Below, piece after piece: positions 37,772-46,419 of a stretch of 64,000 bases of DNA. The notes beneath the pieces are model-generated. The model was not told the origin of the DNA. It ran no database searches and was given only the letters and a program-made list of their open reading frames with translations. Location of the stretch: the NCBI RefSeq assembly GCF_009372235.1, contig NZ_ML762923.1, positions 231,531 to 295,530 of the forward strand, in the 5' to 3' direction. Numbering within the stretch: position 1 is the first letter of the stretch; every line of letters begins with the position of its first letter. A program made the translations under genes and the position numbers. This DNA is from Dickeya oryzae (lineage in GTDB: Bacteria; Pseudomonadota; Gammaproteobacteria; Enterobacterales; Enterobacteriaceae).

Positions 37772-38707
37772 ATGCGTGCTTATTTCATCAAACGATTACT
37801 CATGATGGTGCCGCTGGCTGCGGTCATCTCGTTTCTGGCTTTCTCGTTGCTGAATTTGGTGCCCTCCGACCCGGCAGAGGTTGCCCTGCGTGTTAATGAG
37901 ATAGTCCCGACCGATGAAGCGATACGGCTGGTGCGCCATGAGCTGGGGCTGGATAGGCCATTCCTCCAGCGTTATGTGTGGTGGCTCTGGCGGGCGCTGC
38001 ACCTGGATTTCGGCACGTCATTTATCACCAGAAAGCCAGTCTGGTATGAGTTTATGCAAGCGCTGCCCGCGACCTTACATCTGGCGTCGGTCACGCTGGT
38101 GCTGATCGTGACGTTGTCGCTGAGCTTAGGCATCACCTGTGCGATAACCGAACATTCCGGGTGGGATAAGGTCGTGCGTAGTCTGGTGTTTTTAACCGTT
38201 TCTATCCCCAATTACTGGCTTGGCCTGTTGCTGATGTGGGGGCTGGCGGTCAGGCTGAACCTGTTCCCGGTTGGCGGTATGCAGGAAACGCATTCCGTGA
38301 TCCTCCCCGCCTGTACCCTGATGTTGGGGTATATCGGTACTTATATCCGCCTTATCCGGGGCAGTATGCTCGGCAATCTGCGGCAAAATTACGTGTTGTA
38401 CGCCAGAGCAAGGGGGTTGCCTGAACCGCTGATTATCACTAAGCATGTGCTGGTGAATTCCCTGCATGCGTCACTGGTGGCGATAGGCATGAGTATTCCC
38501 AAACTGATTGCCGGTACGGTGGTGATAGAAAATATTTTTGCCTGGCCCGGTGTCGGTCGTCTGTGTCTATCCGCCATTTTTAACCGTGATTATCCGATCA
38601 TTCAGGCCTACATGTTGCTGATGGCGCTGCTGTTTCTGGTAGGGAATTTTTTGACCGATGTGATGCAGGTCAGGCTTGACCCACGCATGAAGGCGGCCCG
38701 GGAATGA
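37772..38707 (+). CDS. nikB: Nickel-type ABC transporter permease NikB
   Basis: The 311-residue integral membrane protein is of the oligopeptide/nickel permease family. The N-terminus MRAYFIKRLLMMVPLAAVISFLAF, in two parts, is typical, and the coupling loop YARARGLPEPLIITKHVLVNS and the terminal LDPRMK are present. About six membrane segments are predicted. It overlaps nikC by 4 nt. It forms the inner-membrane channel with NikC. Confidence 0.88.
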   Translation: MRAYFIKRLLMMVPLAAVISFLAFSLLNLVPSDPAEVALRVNEIVPTDEAIRLVRHELGLDRPFLQRYVWWLWRALHLDFGTSFITRKPVWYEFMQALPATLHLASVTLVLIVTLSLSLGITCAITEHSGWDKVVRSLVFLTVSIPNYWLGLLLMWGLAVRLNLFPVGGMQETHSVILPACTLMLGYIGTYIRLIRGSMLGNLRQNYVLYARARGLPEPLIITKHVLVNSLHASLVAIGMSIPKLIAGTVVIENIFAWPGVGRLCLSAIFNRDYPIIQAYMLLMALLFLVGNFLTDVMQVRLDPRMKAARE

Positions 38708-39561
38708 GACGGCCCGGTATCGCTGCGAGAATCAGGCAGGACAAGCTGGCGTTGTGCTGTAGCCTGTTGTTGCTGATGGTCTGTCTGGCCGGTGTGTTTG
38801 CCCCTGCGATTGCGCCGCATGACCCGACGTTGATATCGATAAAAGACAAATATCAGGGCGTCAGCCTGCTGTATCCGCTCGGTACGGATAACCTGGGGCG
38901 GTGTGTTTTTTCACGCCTGGTGTTTGGCGTCAGAACCACGGTGTTTTATAGCATCGCCGCTATGGTATTGACTGTACTGACCGGCGGAATCATCGGGGTG
39001 ATCGCCGGTTATTTCAAAGGCCGCCTTGATAGCGGTGTGATGCGCCTGTGCGATGCCATGCTCGCGTTTCCCAGCGAGGTGATGATTTTTGCCATCGTCG
39101 GCATTCTTGGGCCGGGCATGCCAAATATTCTGTTGGCGGTGGTACTGGCGAAATGGGCCTGGTATGCACGGATGATCCGCGGTATGACGCTCAGGCACAG
39201 CAGCAAAAATTATATCAACTACGTGCGTGTTATTGCCGCTCCCTCAACGTACATCATGCGACGGCATTTGTTGCCCGCCGCTGCCGCTGACAGCGTTATC
39301 CTGGCGTCAGCGGATATCGGCAGTGTGATCCTGATGATTTCCGCGCTCTCTTTCCTGGGGTTAGGGGCTCAGCCACCGTTACCGGAATGGGGAAATATGC
39401 TGAGCGAAGCGAAAAATGTCATGTTGACCCATCCCACACAGATGTTGCCTGCCGGTATCGCCATTGCCGTGGTGGTAGCAGCTTGCCATGTGGTTGGCGA
39501 CTTCTTGCATGACGCACTGGAGCCTGCCGGTTACGTCCACCGGGAGACGTCGCCATCATGA
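38704..39561 (+). CDS. nikC: Nickel-type ABC transporter permease NikC
   Basis: The 285-residue protein starts within the end of nikB (4-nt overlap) and its stop overlaps nikD by 4 nt. Typical elements are the PHDPTLI segment and LGTDNLGRCVFSRLVFGVRTT after the first membrane helix, the coupling loop with YINYVRVIAAPSTYIMRRHLLP, and SFLGLGAQPPLPEWGNML. About six membrane segments are predicted. It pairs with NikB. Confidence 0.88.
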   Translation: MRRPGIAARIRQDKLALCCSLLLLMVCLAGVFAPAIAPHDPTLISIKDKYQGVSLLYPLGTDNLGRCVFSRLVFGVRTTVFYSIAAMVLTVLTGGIIGVIAGYFKGRLDSGVMRLCDAMLAFPSEVMIFAIVGILGPGMPNILLAVVLAKWAWYARMIRGMTLRHSSKNYINYVRVIAAPSTYIMRRHLLPAAAADSVILASADIGSVILMISALSFLGLGAQPPLPEWGNMLSEAKNVMLTHPTQMLPAGIAIAVVVAACHVVGDFLHDALEPAGYVHRETSPS

Positions 39562-40370
39562 CGCAACCGGTATTACTCGATGTCAATCGACTGTCGGTGG
39601 CTGACAAGCGCACCGGTAACCTGCTGGTGCAGGATGTGACGCTGGCGCTCCATCGTGGTTGCTGTACGGCGATAGTAGGCGAGAGTGGCAGCGGGAAAAC
39701 CCTGCTGTGCAAGAGCCTGCTTGGCTTGTTGCCACCCTGGTTGCACGCCAGCGGTGAAACGATGTTCAACGGGTGCGACATGCAACACCTCTCACCCAAA
39801 GCATGGCTTTCGCTGCGTGGTCGGCAGATTGCGCTCATCATGCAAGACGCCCCCAGCGCGTTTGACCCGCTATATACCGTGGGCAACCATCTGGACGAAA
39901 CGCTCAGGCAACATACGTCATTACCGCGTGCGCAGCGTCGTGCCCGCGCCCGGCACATGCTGGAGAGTGTGGGGTTACGGGAGGGGGACAGCGTGCTGGC
40001 CGCTTACCCCCATCAGCTTTCCGGTGGCATGTTGCAACGGGTGATGATTGCCATCGCGTTGGCGCTGCAACCAGCGTTAATCATTGCCGATGAGCCGACG
40101 GCATCGCTCGACAGTATTACGCAATTCGATATCGTTCAGCAGTTTATCGGGCTGCAAACACGCACACAGAGCGCGATGCTGTTTGTTTCCCATGACCTGG
40201 CGTTAGTCAGGGCGCTGGCACAGTTTGTGGTGGTGATGAAAGACGGTCGGGTGGTGGAGCAGGGCGAGACCGAACAGGTCTTTACCTGCCCCGAGCAGGA
40301 CTATACACGGACGTTGATTGATACCCGCAGGCGGTTGAGTCAGGCGTTTCACCGGATTATGGGGACATAG
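39558..40370 (+). CDS. nikD: Nickel-type ABC transporter ATPase NikD
   Basis: The 270-residue ATPase has Walker A GESGSGKTL, signature LSGGMLQRV, Walker B ALIIADEPTASLD and a switch His in LFVSHDLALV. These follow the DppD/NikD type. Walker A ends in Lys-Thr-Leu rather than Lys-Ser-Thr, a tolerated change. It is one half of the ATPase heterodimer with NikE, and the gene starts within the end of nikC. Confidence 0.88.
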   Translation: MTQPVLLDVNRLSVADKRTGNLLVQDVTLALHRGCCTAIVGESGSGKTLLCKSLLGLLPPWLHASGETMFNGCDMQHLSPKAWLSLRGRQIALIMQDAPSAFDPLYTVGNHLDETLRQHTSLPRAQRRARARHMLESVGLREGDSVLAAYPHQLSGGMLQRVMIAIALALQPALIIADEPTASLDSITQFDIVQQFIGLQTRTQSAMLFVSHDLALVRALAQFVVVMKDGRVVEQGETEQVFTCPEQDYTRTLIDTRRRLSQAFHRIMGT

Positions 40371-40373
40371 CGT

Positions 40374-41135
40374 ATGTTGCTGGAGGTCCGGCAGGTTGAA
40401 AAAAGTTATTGGCAAACGCACGGTCACTTTTTCCGTAAACGAGAGCATAAAGTGATAAAGCCGCTGTCGTTCTCGCTTGAGCCGGGCGAATGTCTCGGTA
40501 TCGTCGGTGAAAGCGGCGGCGGGAAAAGTACGCTGGCACGCCTGATTTGCGGGCTGGAGCAGCCGGATCGGGGACGTGTGTTGCTGGCGGGCGAGCCGGT
40601 TTCTTGTGCCCAAAACAGGAAGCACCGTATCAGCGCGGTGTTTCAGGATTACACCTCGTCGATTAACCCGCTGATGACGGTGTATCAGGCGTTATCCGAA
40701 CCGTTGCGGCTACAGGAAACCCTCCATCGTGCCGAACAGGATCACCGAATCACCGAATTGCTGGCATTAGCCGGGTTAGCGCCGTCGTTACGCGAGCGCT
40801 ATATCCATGAGCTGTCGGGCGGTCAGATCCAGCGCGTGTGCATTTGCCGCGCGGTGGCAACCCAGCCTCAGTTATTGGTGCTGGATGAGGCGATCAGCGC
40901 GCTGGATGTCTCTTCTCAGGTACAGATTCTGGATTTGCTCATCGCGTTGCAAAAACGCATTAATCTTGCCTGCCTGTTCATTACGCATGATATTCAGGCG
41001 GCGGCGTATCTGTGCCATCGCGTGATGTTTTTCCGTGAGGGGGAAATGGTTGAAAGCTGCGCGGTTAATGCATTGCCCAACGTTTCCCACCCTTATGCGC
41101 AACGCTTGTTGCAGTCGGTCATGACCTTTCGTTAA
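40374..41135 (+). CDS. nikE: Nickel-type ABC transporter ATPase NikE
   Basis: The 253-residue ATPase has Walker A GESGGGKST, signature LSGGQIQRV, Walker B LLVLDEAISALD and FITHDIQAA. It is 3 nt downstream of nikD and the last transporter gene. The order methyltransferase-nikABCDE, followed by a MarR gene with its own promoter, differs from E. coli, where nikABCDE is followed by nikR. No NikR gene is present here. Confidence 0.88.
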   Translation: MLLEVRQVEKSYWQTHGHFFRKREHKVIKPLSFSLEPGECLGIVGESGGGKSTLARLICGLEQPDRGRVLLAGEPVSCAQNRKHRISAVFQDYTSSINPLMTVYQALSEPLRLQETLHRAEQDHRITELLALAGLAPSLRERYIHELSGGQIQRVCICRAVATQPQLLVLDEAISALDVSSQVQILDLLIALQKRINLACLFITHDIQAAAYLCHRVMFFREGEMVESCAVNALPNVSHPYAQRLLQSVMTFR

Positions 41136-41188
41136 CGCCTCATCCCCTCCTTTATTGCTGCGAAAATGTCACCAGGCACGAATCGCCG

Positions 41189-41240
41189 TTGACATTTCAT
41201 TGACCAGGCATTAATTTCTTAATCAATTAATGCCTGGTCA
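41189..41240 (+). promoter_or_regulatory. MarR promoter overlapped by a perfect palindromic operator
   Basis: A perfect -35 box TTGACA (41189-41194) is followed after 17 nt by TAATTT (41212-41217) as the -10. A 16-bp perfect inverted repeat covers the spacer, the -10 and the start region: arm TGACCAGGCATTAATT at 41201-41216, its complement at 41225-41240, 8-nt spacer. This is ideal for autorepression by the MarR protein encoded next. I did not find another copy upstream of the methyltransferase. Confidence 0.8.
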
Positions 41241-41253
41241 ATTTTACGATATC

Positions 41254-41709
41254 ATGAACAGTAACCACGACGACGCGCTTTGCCCGATAGGTTTGCTTAT
41301 CCACCTGTCGAATCAGTTTAAAGATCACCTGCTCAATGAGTATTTTGCTGATGGTGATATCACCGCTCCACAGTTCAAAGTCTTGATCAGTATCTATAAA
41401 GGGTTGACCAGCCCGATAGAGGTGAGCAAAAACGTGATGATGGACGGCGGCGCGCTGAGCCGCATGATTGAGCGGATGGCGAAGCGGGAGTTGCTCATTC
41501 GTCAGTCTCACCCCAGTGATAAACGGCAGGTGATTCTGGCGTTGACGGAAAAAGGGCGGGAAATCTGCCAGCAGTTTGAACAGGAAGGGATGCAGGTTTT
41601 GCCGGCGAAGATCACTGCTCGCCTGACGCCTGAGGAAACGGAACAACTGAGACGGCTGCTAACCAAGATGCTGCCGGATGATGTGGTGGCGCGCTACTTG
41701 CCTTACTGA
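41254..41709 (+). CDS. MarR-family transcriptional regulator
   Basis: From ATG 41254 the protein is 151 residues. The upstream ATG at 41230 lies inside the operator and is unlikely. The winged helix-turn-helix is clear: ITAPQFKVLISIYKG, SPIEVSKNVMMDGGALSRMI and the wing KRELLIRQSHPSDKRQVILAL, shown in parts. It closes the methyltransferase-nik operon region and has its own strong promoter. It likely represses itself and may control the transporter in place of NikR. Signal unknown. No good ribosome site is seen before the chosen start. Confidence 0.88.
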   Translation: MNSNHDDALCPIGLLIHLSNQFKDHLLNEYFADGDITAPQFKVLISIYKGLTSPIEVSKNVMMDGGALSRMIERMAKRELLIRQSHPSDKRQVILALTEKGREICQQFEQEGMQVLPAKITARLTPEETEQLRRLLTKMLPDDVVARYLPY

Positions 41710-41834
41710 CGTTCTTCTCTTCGGTATGTTGTGTTCGCCCACGCCGCGGTTATACGGCGGGGGGGGACGCAGATGCCGGCATGTTATCGGTAGGGTTGAG
41801 TGTATTTCTGGTAGTCAGTAAGGAGGATTTTGCA

Positions 41835-42734
41835 ATGATGTTATCAACGATGCCATCGATGGTGAGATTTACTACTGAGCTGGTTGGCTGGATAGAAAAC
41901 CATCTTGAAAGCCCACTGATGATCAATGACGTCACCGCGAAATCGGGTTATAGCAAATGGCATTTGCAGCGGTTGTTTAAGAAGGAAACCGGCGTTTCTC
42001 TGGGAAGCTATATTCGCAACCGGCGTTTGAGTAAGGCGGCGGTTGAGCTAAAGCTCACCAGCCAAACCGTTCAGGATGTGGCGTTACGTTATTGCTTTGA
42101 CTCCCAGCAGTCGTTTACCCGCACCTTCAAAAAACGTTTTGGTATGTCTCCAGGCCATTACCGCAGAACCTCATTCTGGGATTTCTCCAATCTGCAACCG
42201 TCATTAGGCGCGGGTGTTGACTGGCTGCCGATCCCCGAACTGGTTAATTTACCGGCCAGACCGACGGCCACCTTTTCGTTTGAACATTCGCAAAATGTTG
42301 ATGACTTCCTCGCGGGGAATGACATTTCGCACCGGGTCCACTGGTGGGAGCAGGCAAGCCAGCAATATGATGGCGACGAGGTAGTCATTTATTCCTTTTC
42401 GACCGTGATCCCGGATGAAAACCGGGTTAATCGCCATGTACGCGTGGCGCATCACATGAGTGCAGTCGAGCCGCATGAACGCCTGCTTGCTGATGATGTG
42501 GACAGTCAGGCGTCAACATCAAGTGACCGTTATTTACGCTTCGCCTTTTCCGGTGACGAGCAGGAATACAAATCGTTTTTGAAAGCGATTTACCACCACA
42601 TCTTACCCGGCCAGGACTATACCCATGTCAATGGTGGCGTACTGGAGATCATTCGGTGCAGGAAAGATGAAAACGGCAAAATAGATACCGGGTATTTTGA
42701 AGTGGAATATTACGCGCCGTTTGACAGGAAATAA
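41835..42734 (+). CDS. Rob/SoxS-like AraC regulator with GyrI-like domain
   Basis: The start ATG 41835 has AGGAGG 9 nt upstream; the longer open frame is not used. The 299-residue protein begins with the MarA/SoxS/Rob DNA-binding domain: VTAKSGYSKWHLQRLFKKETG and ALRYCFDSQQSFTRTFKKRFG are close to Rob. The C-terminal half resembles the GyrI-like effector domain of Rob, but is more divergent. Rob-type proteins activate efflux and stress genes after binding amphipathic compounds. This seems to be a paralogue rather than Rob itself. It is not clearly in an operon. Confidence 0.86.
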   Translation: MMLSTMPSMVRFTTELVGWIENHLESPLMINDVTAKSGYSKWHLQRLFKKETGVSLGSYIRNRRLSKAAVELKLTSQTVQDVALRYCFDSQQSFTRTFKKRFGMSPGHYRRTSFWDFSNLQPSLGAGVDWLPIPELVNLPARPTATFSFEHSQNVDDFLAGNDISHRVHWWEQASQQYDGDEVVIYSFSTVIPDENRVNRHVRVAHHMSAVEPHERLLADDVDSQASTSSDRYLRFAFSGDEQEYKSFLKAIYHHILPGQDYTHVNGGVLEIIRCRKDENGKIDTGYFEVEYYAPFDRK

Positions 42735-42880
42735 GTCTGGCTCATCGGGCTGATGGCGTATTAGCTCAGTTACTGCACCATGATGATGACGCGTTCTGTT
42801 TCAGTTTTATCGGATGGTGGCTTGCCACAGCGCAGGTATACTCATTGCAGTTTTCGATAACAAAGAAGAGCAAGCGTGTT

Positions 42881-43366
42881 ATGACAGTAATCAAACGTGC
42901 AGTGAACATGGCGGGTATTGCCGCCCTGATGGCAGTTTCTGGTTATGTTCAGGCGGCCAGCTGGCAAGATTCCCTTTCCAGCGCGGCCAGCCAGTTAAGC
43001 CAGCATAATGCTTCGGATGGTAATGCCAGCGGGCTTGGTAGCCTGCTCAGTAGTGATGCGCGCTCGCTGAGTGCTGGCAGCATGCATAATGCGGCGGGCA
43101 TCCTGCAATACTGCATAAAACAGAAACTGGTTGCGGCCACGAACACCGAAAATATCAAAAATCAGTTGATGAGTAAGCTGGGGCTGGCTTCTCAACCGGA
43201 ACAGAAGAAACCTGCGGATTACCTGCAAGGGGTATCGGGTTTGTTAAAGACCGGTGAGGGGAAACAGGTCGATCTGAATGCGATTGGCAACAGCCCACTC
43301 GCGGAAAAGGTCAAAACCAAGGCGTGCGATATCGTGTTAAAACAAGGCGTGAAATTCATTTCCTGA
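42881..43366 (+). CDS. yjjA: DUF2501 periplasmic protein (YjjA family)
   Basis: From ATG 42881 the product is 161 residues, with a signal peptide ending VQAA before SWQDSLSSAASQLSQ. The mature part is rich in Ser, Ala and small residues, has a conserved Cys in ILQYCIKQKLV and another in KACDIVLKQG, and matches E. coli YjjA. These two cysteines may form a disulfide in the periplasm. The function is unknown in the family. The frame to 42845 upstream is not needed. Confidence 0.88.
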   Translation: MTVIKRAVNMAGIAALMAVSGYVQAASWQDSLSSAASQLSQHNASDGNASGLGSLLSSDARSLSAGSMHNAAGILQYCIKQKLVAATNTENIKNQLMSKLGLASQPEQKKPADYLQGVSGLLKTGEGKQVDLNAIGNSPLAEKVKTKACDIVLKQGVKFIS

Positions 43367-43414
43367 TGAATATGCCCGCCGCTGTGTGAGAGGCACCGCT
43401 CTCCTATAAACGCC

Positions 43415-43452
43415 GTTGCAGGACAAACGCGGTACGGTCATTGTCCTGCAAC
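43415..43452. terminator. Long inverted repeat between convergent genes
   Basis: A perfect 12-bp arm, GTTGCAGGACAA (43415-43426) with TTGTCCTGCAAC (43441-43452), has a 14-nt loop. It lies between the stops of yjjA and the flavin reductase gene, where a two-way terminator is expected. A T-run is missing, so the call is moderate. Confidence 0.5.
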
Positions 43453-43486
43453 TCGGATTATTTAGAGGATAACGGGAGCGTGGCAA

Positions 43487-44116
43487 TTAATGCCCGTATT
43501 TAAAATTAAAGCCTAATGCGTCGCCGGTGGTATCGTATTCACGGAAGTTGTAGATCAGCGGCTTCCATTTTGATGAATCGACAACATCATGTTGACCTAA
43601 GAGGTGGTTTTCAACCCACACGGTCAGAATATCAAGCTCTGCGAGTATAAAACGTCCTTTATCCGTTGTGCTGACGGTTTTACATTCCGCCTGAATCGGA
43701 CATTCAACCACGCGTGGTGGTGCGACGCGGGTGGATGTTTCCGTATGAAGTCCGGTCTGGGCAAATTTATCATGACAGACCTGAACGCCCCATTTTATCT
43801 GGCTTTCAGACAGTGTTTCTCCCCCTGTCAGTTTGCCGAGCGCTTCCACTTTCTCCCACAGATTATAGTCAGGAATATTGATGACCACATCAGAGCCTGA
43901 CAGCAAGTTACTGTGAGTTTTACTCCCTTTACTAATGCCTATAATAATCTTGTCCCCCAGAGAAATGGCTGACGAGGCTGGGGAAATATTGGTATTCCCA
44001 TTTTTGCTATCTATTGTGGTGACGAGAAATACCGGGAATCCATAATAAAATGAATTTAATTTTACGTTCTTCTTCATTGTGGCGATGCCTATTGCTAACG
44101 GAACTCTATCGCCCAT
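43487..44116 (-). CDS. Flavin reductase-like (FMN-binding split barrel) protein
   Basis: From ATG 44116, with AGGAGAG 5 nt upstream, the protein has 209 residues. The pattern FPVFLVTTIDSKNGNTNISPASSAISLGDKI, seen in parts, matches the NADH:FMN oxidoreductase/DIM6 family, with NISPASS at the flavin phosphate. No signal peptide is present. Such proteins reduce flavin for a partner oxygenase or act on aromatic flavoproteins; no partner is adjacent. It is read towards yjjA and stands alone. Confidence 0.85.
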   Translation of the reverse strand: MGDRVPLAIGIATMKKNVKLNSFYYGFPVFLVTTIDSKNGNTNISPASSAISLGDKIIIGISKGSKTHSNLLSGSDVVINIPDYNLWEKVEALGKLTGGETLSESQIKWGVQVCHDKFAQTGLHTETSTRVAPPRVVECPIQAECKTVSTTDKGRFILAELDILTVWVENHLLGQHDVVDSSKWKPLIYNFREYDTTGDALGFNFKYGH

Positions 44117-44420
44117 TTCTACTCTCCTTATATTCATTTAACAATAACTACAATTGAGTATTTATGGGGTAGTCTATTGGGTGTCAGACCTATTGATATC
44201 AGGCTATTAAATGAGGTTTATTAATTTTAAGTGATTGTTTTTTATCGTTAAATTTTATGTCTTTTTTATTTTATCTGATTGATTTATAACGTTTTTATTT
44301 AATTCATTCAATTTTGCGTAAAAAATAATCCACAAATTAAAAAAAAGAGGTATATGATATGCAACATATGGTTTTATCTTCCCGTCATTTCAATCTTATC
44401 GGGGAAAGAGAGGCTGAACT

Positions 44421-44753
44421 ATGCAACGAATCGTTATACCCGCTCATTATATTCATACACGAACCACACCATTTTGGACAAAAGAAACTGCCCCCGCGTC
44501 TATTTGGCAACGTCATCTGGATGCCGGAACCCGACAGGGGGTTTACCCACGTTTATGCGTCATGCAGGGGACTATCCGCTATTACGGTTATGCGGACGAA
44601 ACCAGTCCGGACCCGGTTGATACGCTGACGATTGAGGCCGGGCAGTTTGGTGTCTTCCCGCCAGAAACGTGGCACCGTATAGAAGCGTTATCCGATGACA
44701 CGTTATTTAACGTCGATTTTTATGTTGATCCTAAAATTTTAATCGAAGGGTAA
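44421..44753 (+). CDS. yeaR: YeaR-like DUF1971 protein
   Basis: The 110-residue cupin-fold protein is close to E. coli YeaR throughout. Shared stretches include YIHTRTTPFW, RHLDAGTRQGVYPRL and GQFGVFPPETWHRIEA. In E. coli yeaR is induced by nitrate, nitrite and nitric oxide and is linked to tellurite tolerance proteins of the TehB cupin type. The preceding 300 nt (44117-44420) are AT-rich and non-coding. I could not find a clear FNR, NarL or NsrR site in them. It lies 10 nt before an unknown gene, so the two form an operon. Confidence 0.88.
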   Translation: MQRIVIPAHYIHTRTTPFWTKETAPASIWQRHLDAGTRQGVYPRLCVMQGTIRYYGYADETSPDPVDTLTIEAGQFGVFPPETWHRIEALSDDTLFNVDFYVDPKILIEG

Positions 44754-44763
44754 GGGAGTTATC

Positions 44764-45102
44764 GTGGATATCGAGAATAAAGGTTATTCCTTGGCGTTAT
44801 CAGGCCGTGAACACCATCAAAGAGAAGAACGGGTGTTTCTGAAACCGATGGCGTTGTATGTGCCGGATGTCGCCGCCCAGGCGGTGACGGATTTGATCAG
44901 TGCGCTGTCGGGAAAAATGGGTGATGACAGCGACGTCGTGCTGAGTGTGACCAACAACAATAATGGCGTGTCCGTTGATAAAGACTTCGCCACCCTGGTA
45001 GCGTTAAAGGACCCGGCGATCGCGGCAGATGCCGTCAAAGAACTGATTAACATCGTAAGAGGCTACGAATCCGACGAGGAGACGAACGTGTGCGGCTGGT
45101 GA
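44764..45102 (+). CDS. Unknown 112-residue protein ending Cys-Gly-Trp
   Basis: The start is GTG at 44764 behind AAGGGAG, 10 nt after yeaR, so it is translationally linked. I do not recognise the family. The protein is soluble and acidic, with a middle stretch of three or four Asn (SVTNNNNGVS), two similar helical segments (DVAAQAVTDLISALSG and AIAADAVKELINIVRG) and the end TNVCGW. The two helices look like an internal repeat. A lone Cys at the very C-terminus could be a modification or metal site. There is no maturation enzyme nearby. Confidence 0.75.
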   Translation: MDIENKGYSLALSGREHHQREERVFLKPMALYVPDVAAQAVTDLISALSGKMGDDSDVVLSVTNNNNGVSVDKDFATLVALKDPAIAADAVKELINIVRGYESDEETNVCGW

Positions 45103-45268
45103 GGCTCTTGCAACACGTTTAAGACGCCTGTGAGCGAATACCCCCATTACCAGAGACTATCTCCTCAACAGGCCATCTCTGATGCAGATGCCCGCGCGGC
45201 GGTTGCCTGAACATCCCAGGGACCCGGTGTTATCGGAGTCCCTGCACCGGCTGAATTGACCCACTCTG

Positions 45269-45634
45269 CTATTCCTTCACGGCAAATTTTTTATAACGCC
45301 AGAATATAATGCATGCTCGAAGGGTAAAGAAACCGACAGCACCGCCGGAAGACACTGCTAATAATAAAATCAGCGGCATGCTAAGAGCATGGTCGGCCGC
45401 CATTGCCTGACGATAACCGATATAGTAGCGAAGAGGGAAGTAGACCAAAAAAATGATAATAACAGACCAGGTTCCCGGTACGGTAATGGTACCGACTTTA
45501 CGTCCAGGATGATAAGTCTGAGGTGAGAATATCCGATTTTCCGCCATACCCCCGATAATACAACCAGCAAGCCACATCAAACCTGCAATAATAATATTGC
45601 CTTGTTGTAATAACGAAATAATCGAGACAATCAT
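45269..45634 (-). CDS. Small predicted integral membrane protein
   Basis: The 121-residue protein has four predicted membrane segments (about 12-32, 51-68, 83-100 and 97-115, some uncertain), short loops and a basic C-terminus. No family recognised. It lies downstream of the LysE gene on the same strand with a 20-nt gap, so it may be the last gene of that unit. The nearby 45103-45268 stretch has a small inverted repeat AGGGAC/GTCCCT that may terminate the yeaR operon. Confidence 0.6.
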   Translation of the reverse strand: MIVSIISLLQQGNIIIAGLMWLAGCIIGGMAENRIFSPQTYHPGRKVGTITVPGTWSVIIIFLVYFPLRYYIGYRQAMAADHALSMPLILLLAVSSGGAVGFFTLRACIIFWRYKKFAVKE

Positions 45635-45654
45635 AAATCCGCTGGGGATAATGA

Positions 45655-46182
45655 TCAGGAGTTTAATGATGACATCTTTTTAAAGCAAAAACTTATGCAA
45701 TAAAGCAGGGAGGAGACTAAAAGTATAATTACCCATGCTGGCATATCCGTTACAATTCCTAACATAATAACTCCATTTAAAATGTTTTGATAGAAGGCGA
45801 TGGTTTTAGGATTCCCAAGTGTAATGGTCAATCCTGAAAACCAGGCAGATACTAATTCTCGTTTTGTTGCTCTTTTGGCAATGTTTATTGCCTGAGACTG
45901 GTAGCACCAAAATTGCCATGCCAGCATACATAAATAGAGTGAAGCGGCCCAATTAATCAGTGTGAAAAGGGATGTGTAAGTGTGAGCTATCACCGCCAGA
46001 CCGAACACCGCAATAGATAAATAAATCAAATCTCCGAGAATTAATCCGGCCAGCATCGTAAAACCGGTTACAACACCACCACTTACGCTACGGGCGACTA
46101 ATGCAGTCATACCTGGTCCTGGGATTGCGGCAGCTAAACCGAGCGCAGCAATGTAAGATATGATTTGAGCAGTTCCTAACAT
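45655..46182 (-). CDS. LysE/RhtB-family amino acid exporter
   Basis: The 175-residue protein starts with the family pattern IPGPGMTALVARSVSGGVVTG and continues with GLILGDLIYLSIAVFGLAVIA. About five membrane segments are seen. It is somewhat shorter than the usual 200-210 residues, the C-terminus being reduced, so it may be clipped. It lies downstream of a cyclodeaminase remnant and a DUF2000 gene, with an Lrp/AsnC regulator divergent beyond them. The set suggests export of an amino acid or its derivative under Lrp-type control. Confidence 0.85.
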   Translation of the reverse strand: MLGTAQIISYIAALGLAAAIPGPGMTALVARSVSGGVVTGFTMLAGLILGDLIYLSIAVFGLAVIAHTYTSLFTLINWAASLYLCMLAWQFWCYQSQAINIAKRATKRELVSAWFSGLTITLGNPKTIAFYQNILNGVIMLGIVTDMPAWVIILLVSSLLYCISFCFKKMSSLNS

Positions 46183-46218
46183 GATTATTCCTGTCGAAAT
46201 TAAATACGGGAAAGAAGA

Positions 46219-46419
46219 TTATTTAAACTCGTTGTCCATAGATATTTTGGTGTGAGCAACAACGGCCCTTGCAAAGACCAGATCCTGAACGGCAAGCCCA
46301 ACGGGCTTAAATAAGGTTTTTTGCAGCTTACATGCTATCGGGGGAACTTCTGACGTGAGAAATTGAGGCCGCATTTTAATAATTGACGGTAAATTATTTG
46401 TAGAGTGGGAGATTTCCTG
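46219..46419 (-). pseudogene. Remnant of an ornithine cyclodeaminase/mu-crystallin gene
   Basis: A 67-codon open stretch with no proper start is read leftward and ends at a TAA (46219-46221). Its last part reads LQKTLFKPVGLAVQDLVFAR and then AVVAHTKISM. This is the C-terminal signature of the ornithine cyclodeaminase family, whose full proteins have about 320 residues. The upstream part is missing and the frame runs into the end of the DUF2000 gene. It is a truncated leftover, probably once part of an amino-acid locus with the LysE gene. Confidence 0.7.
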
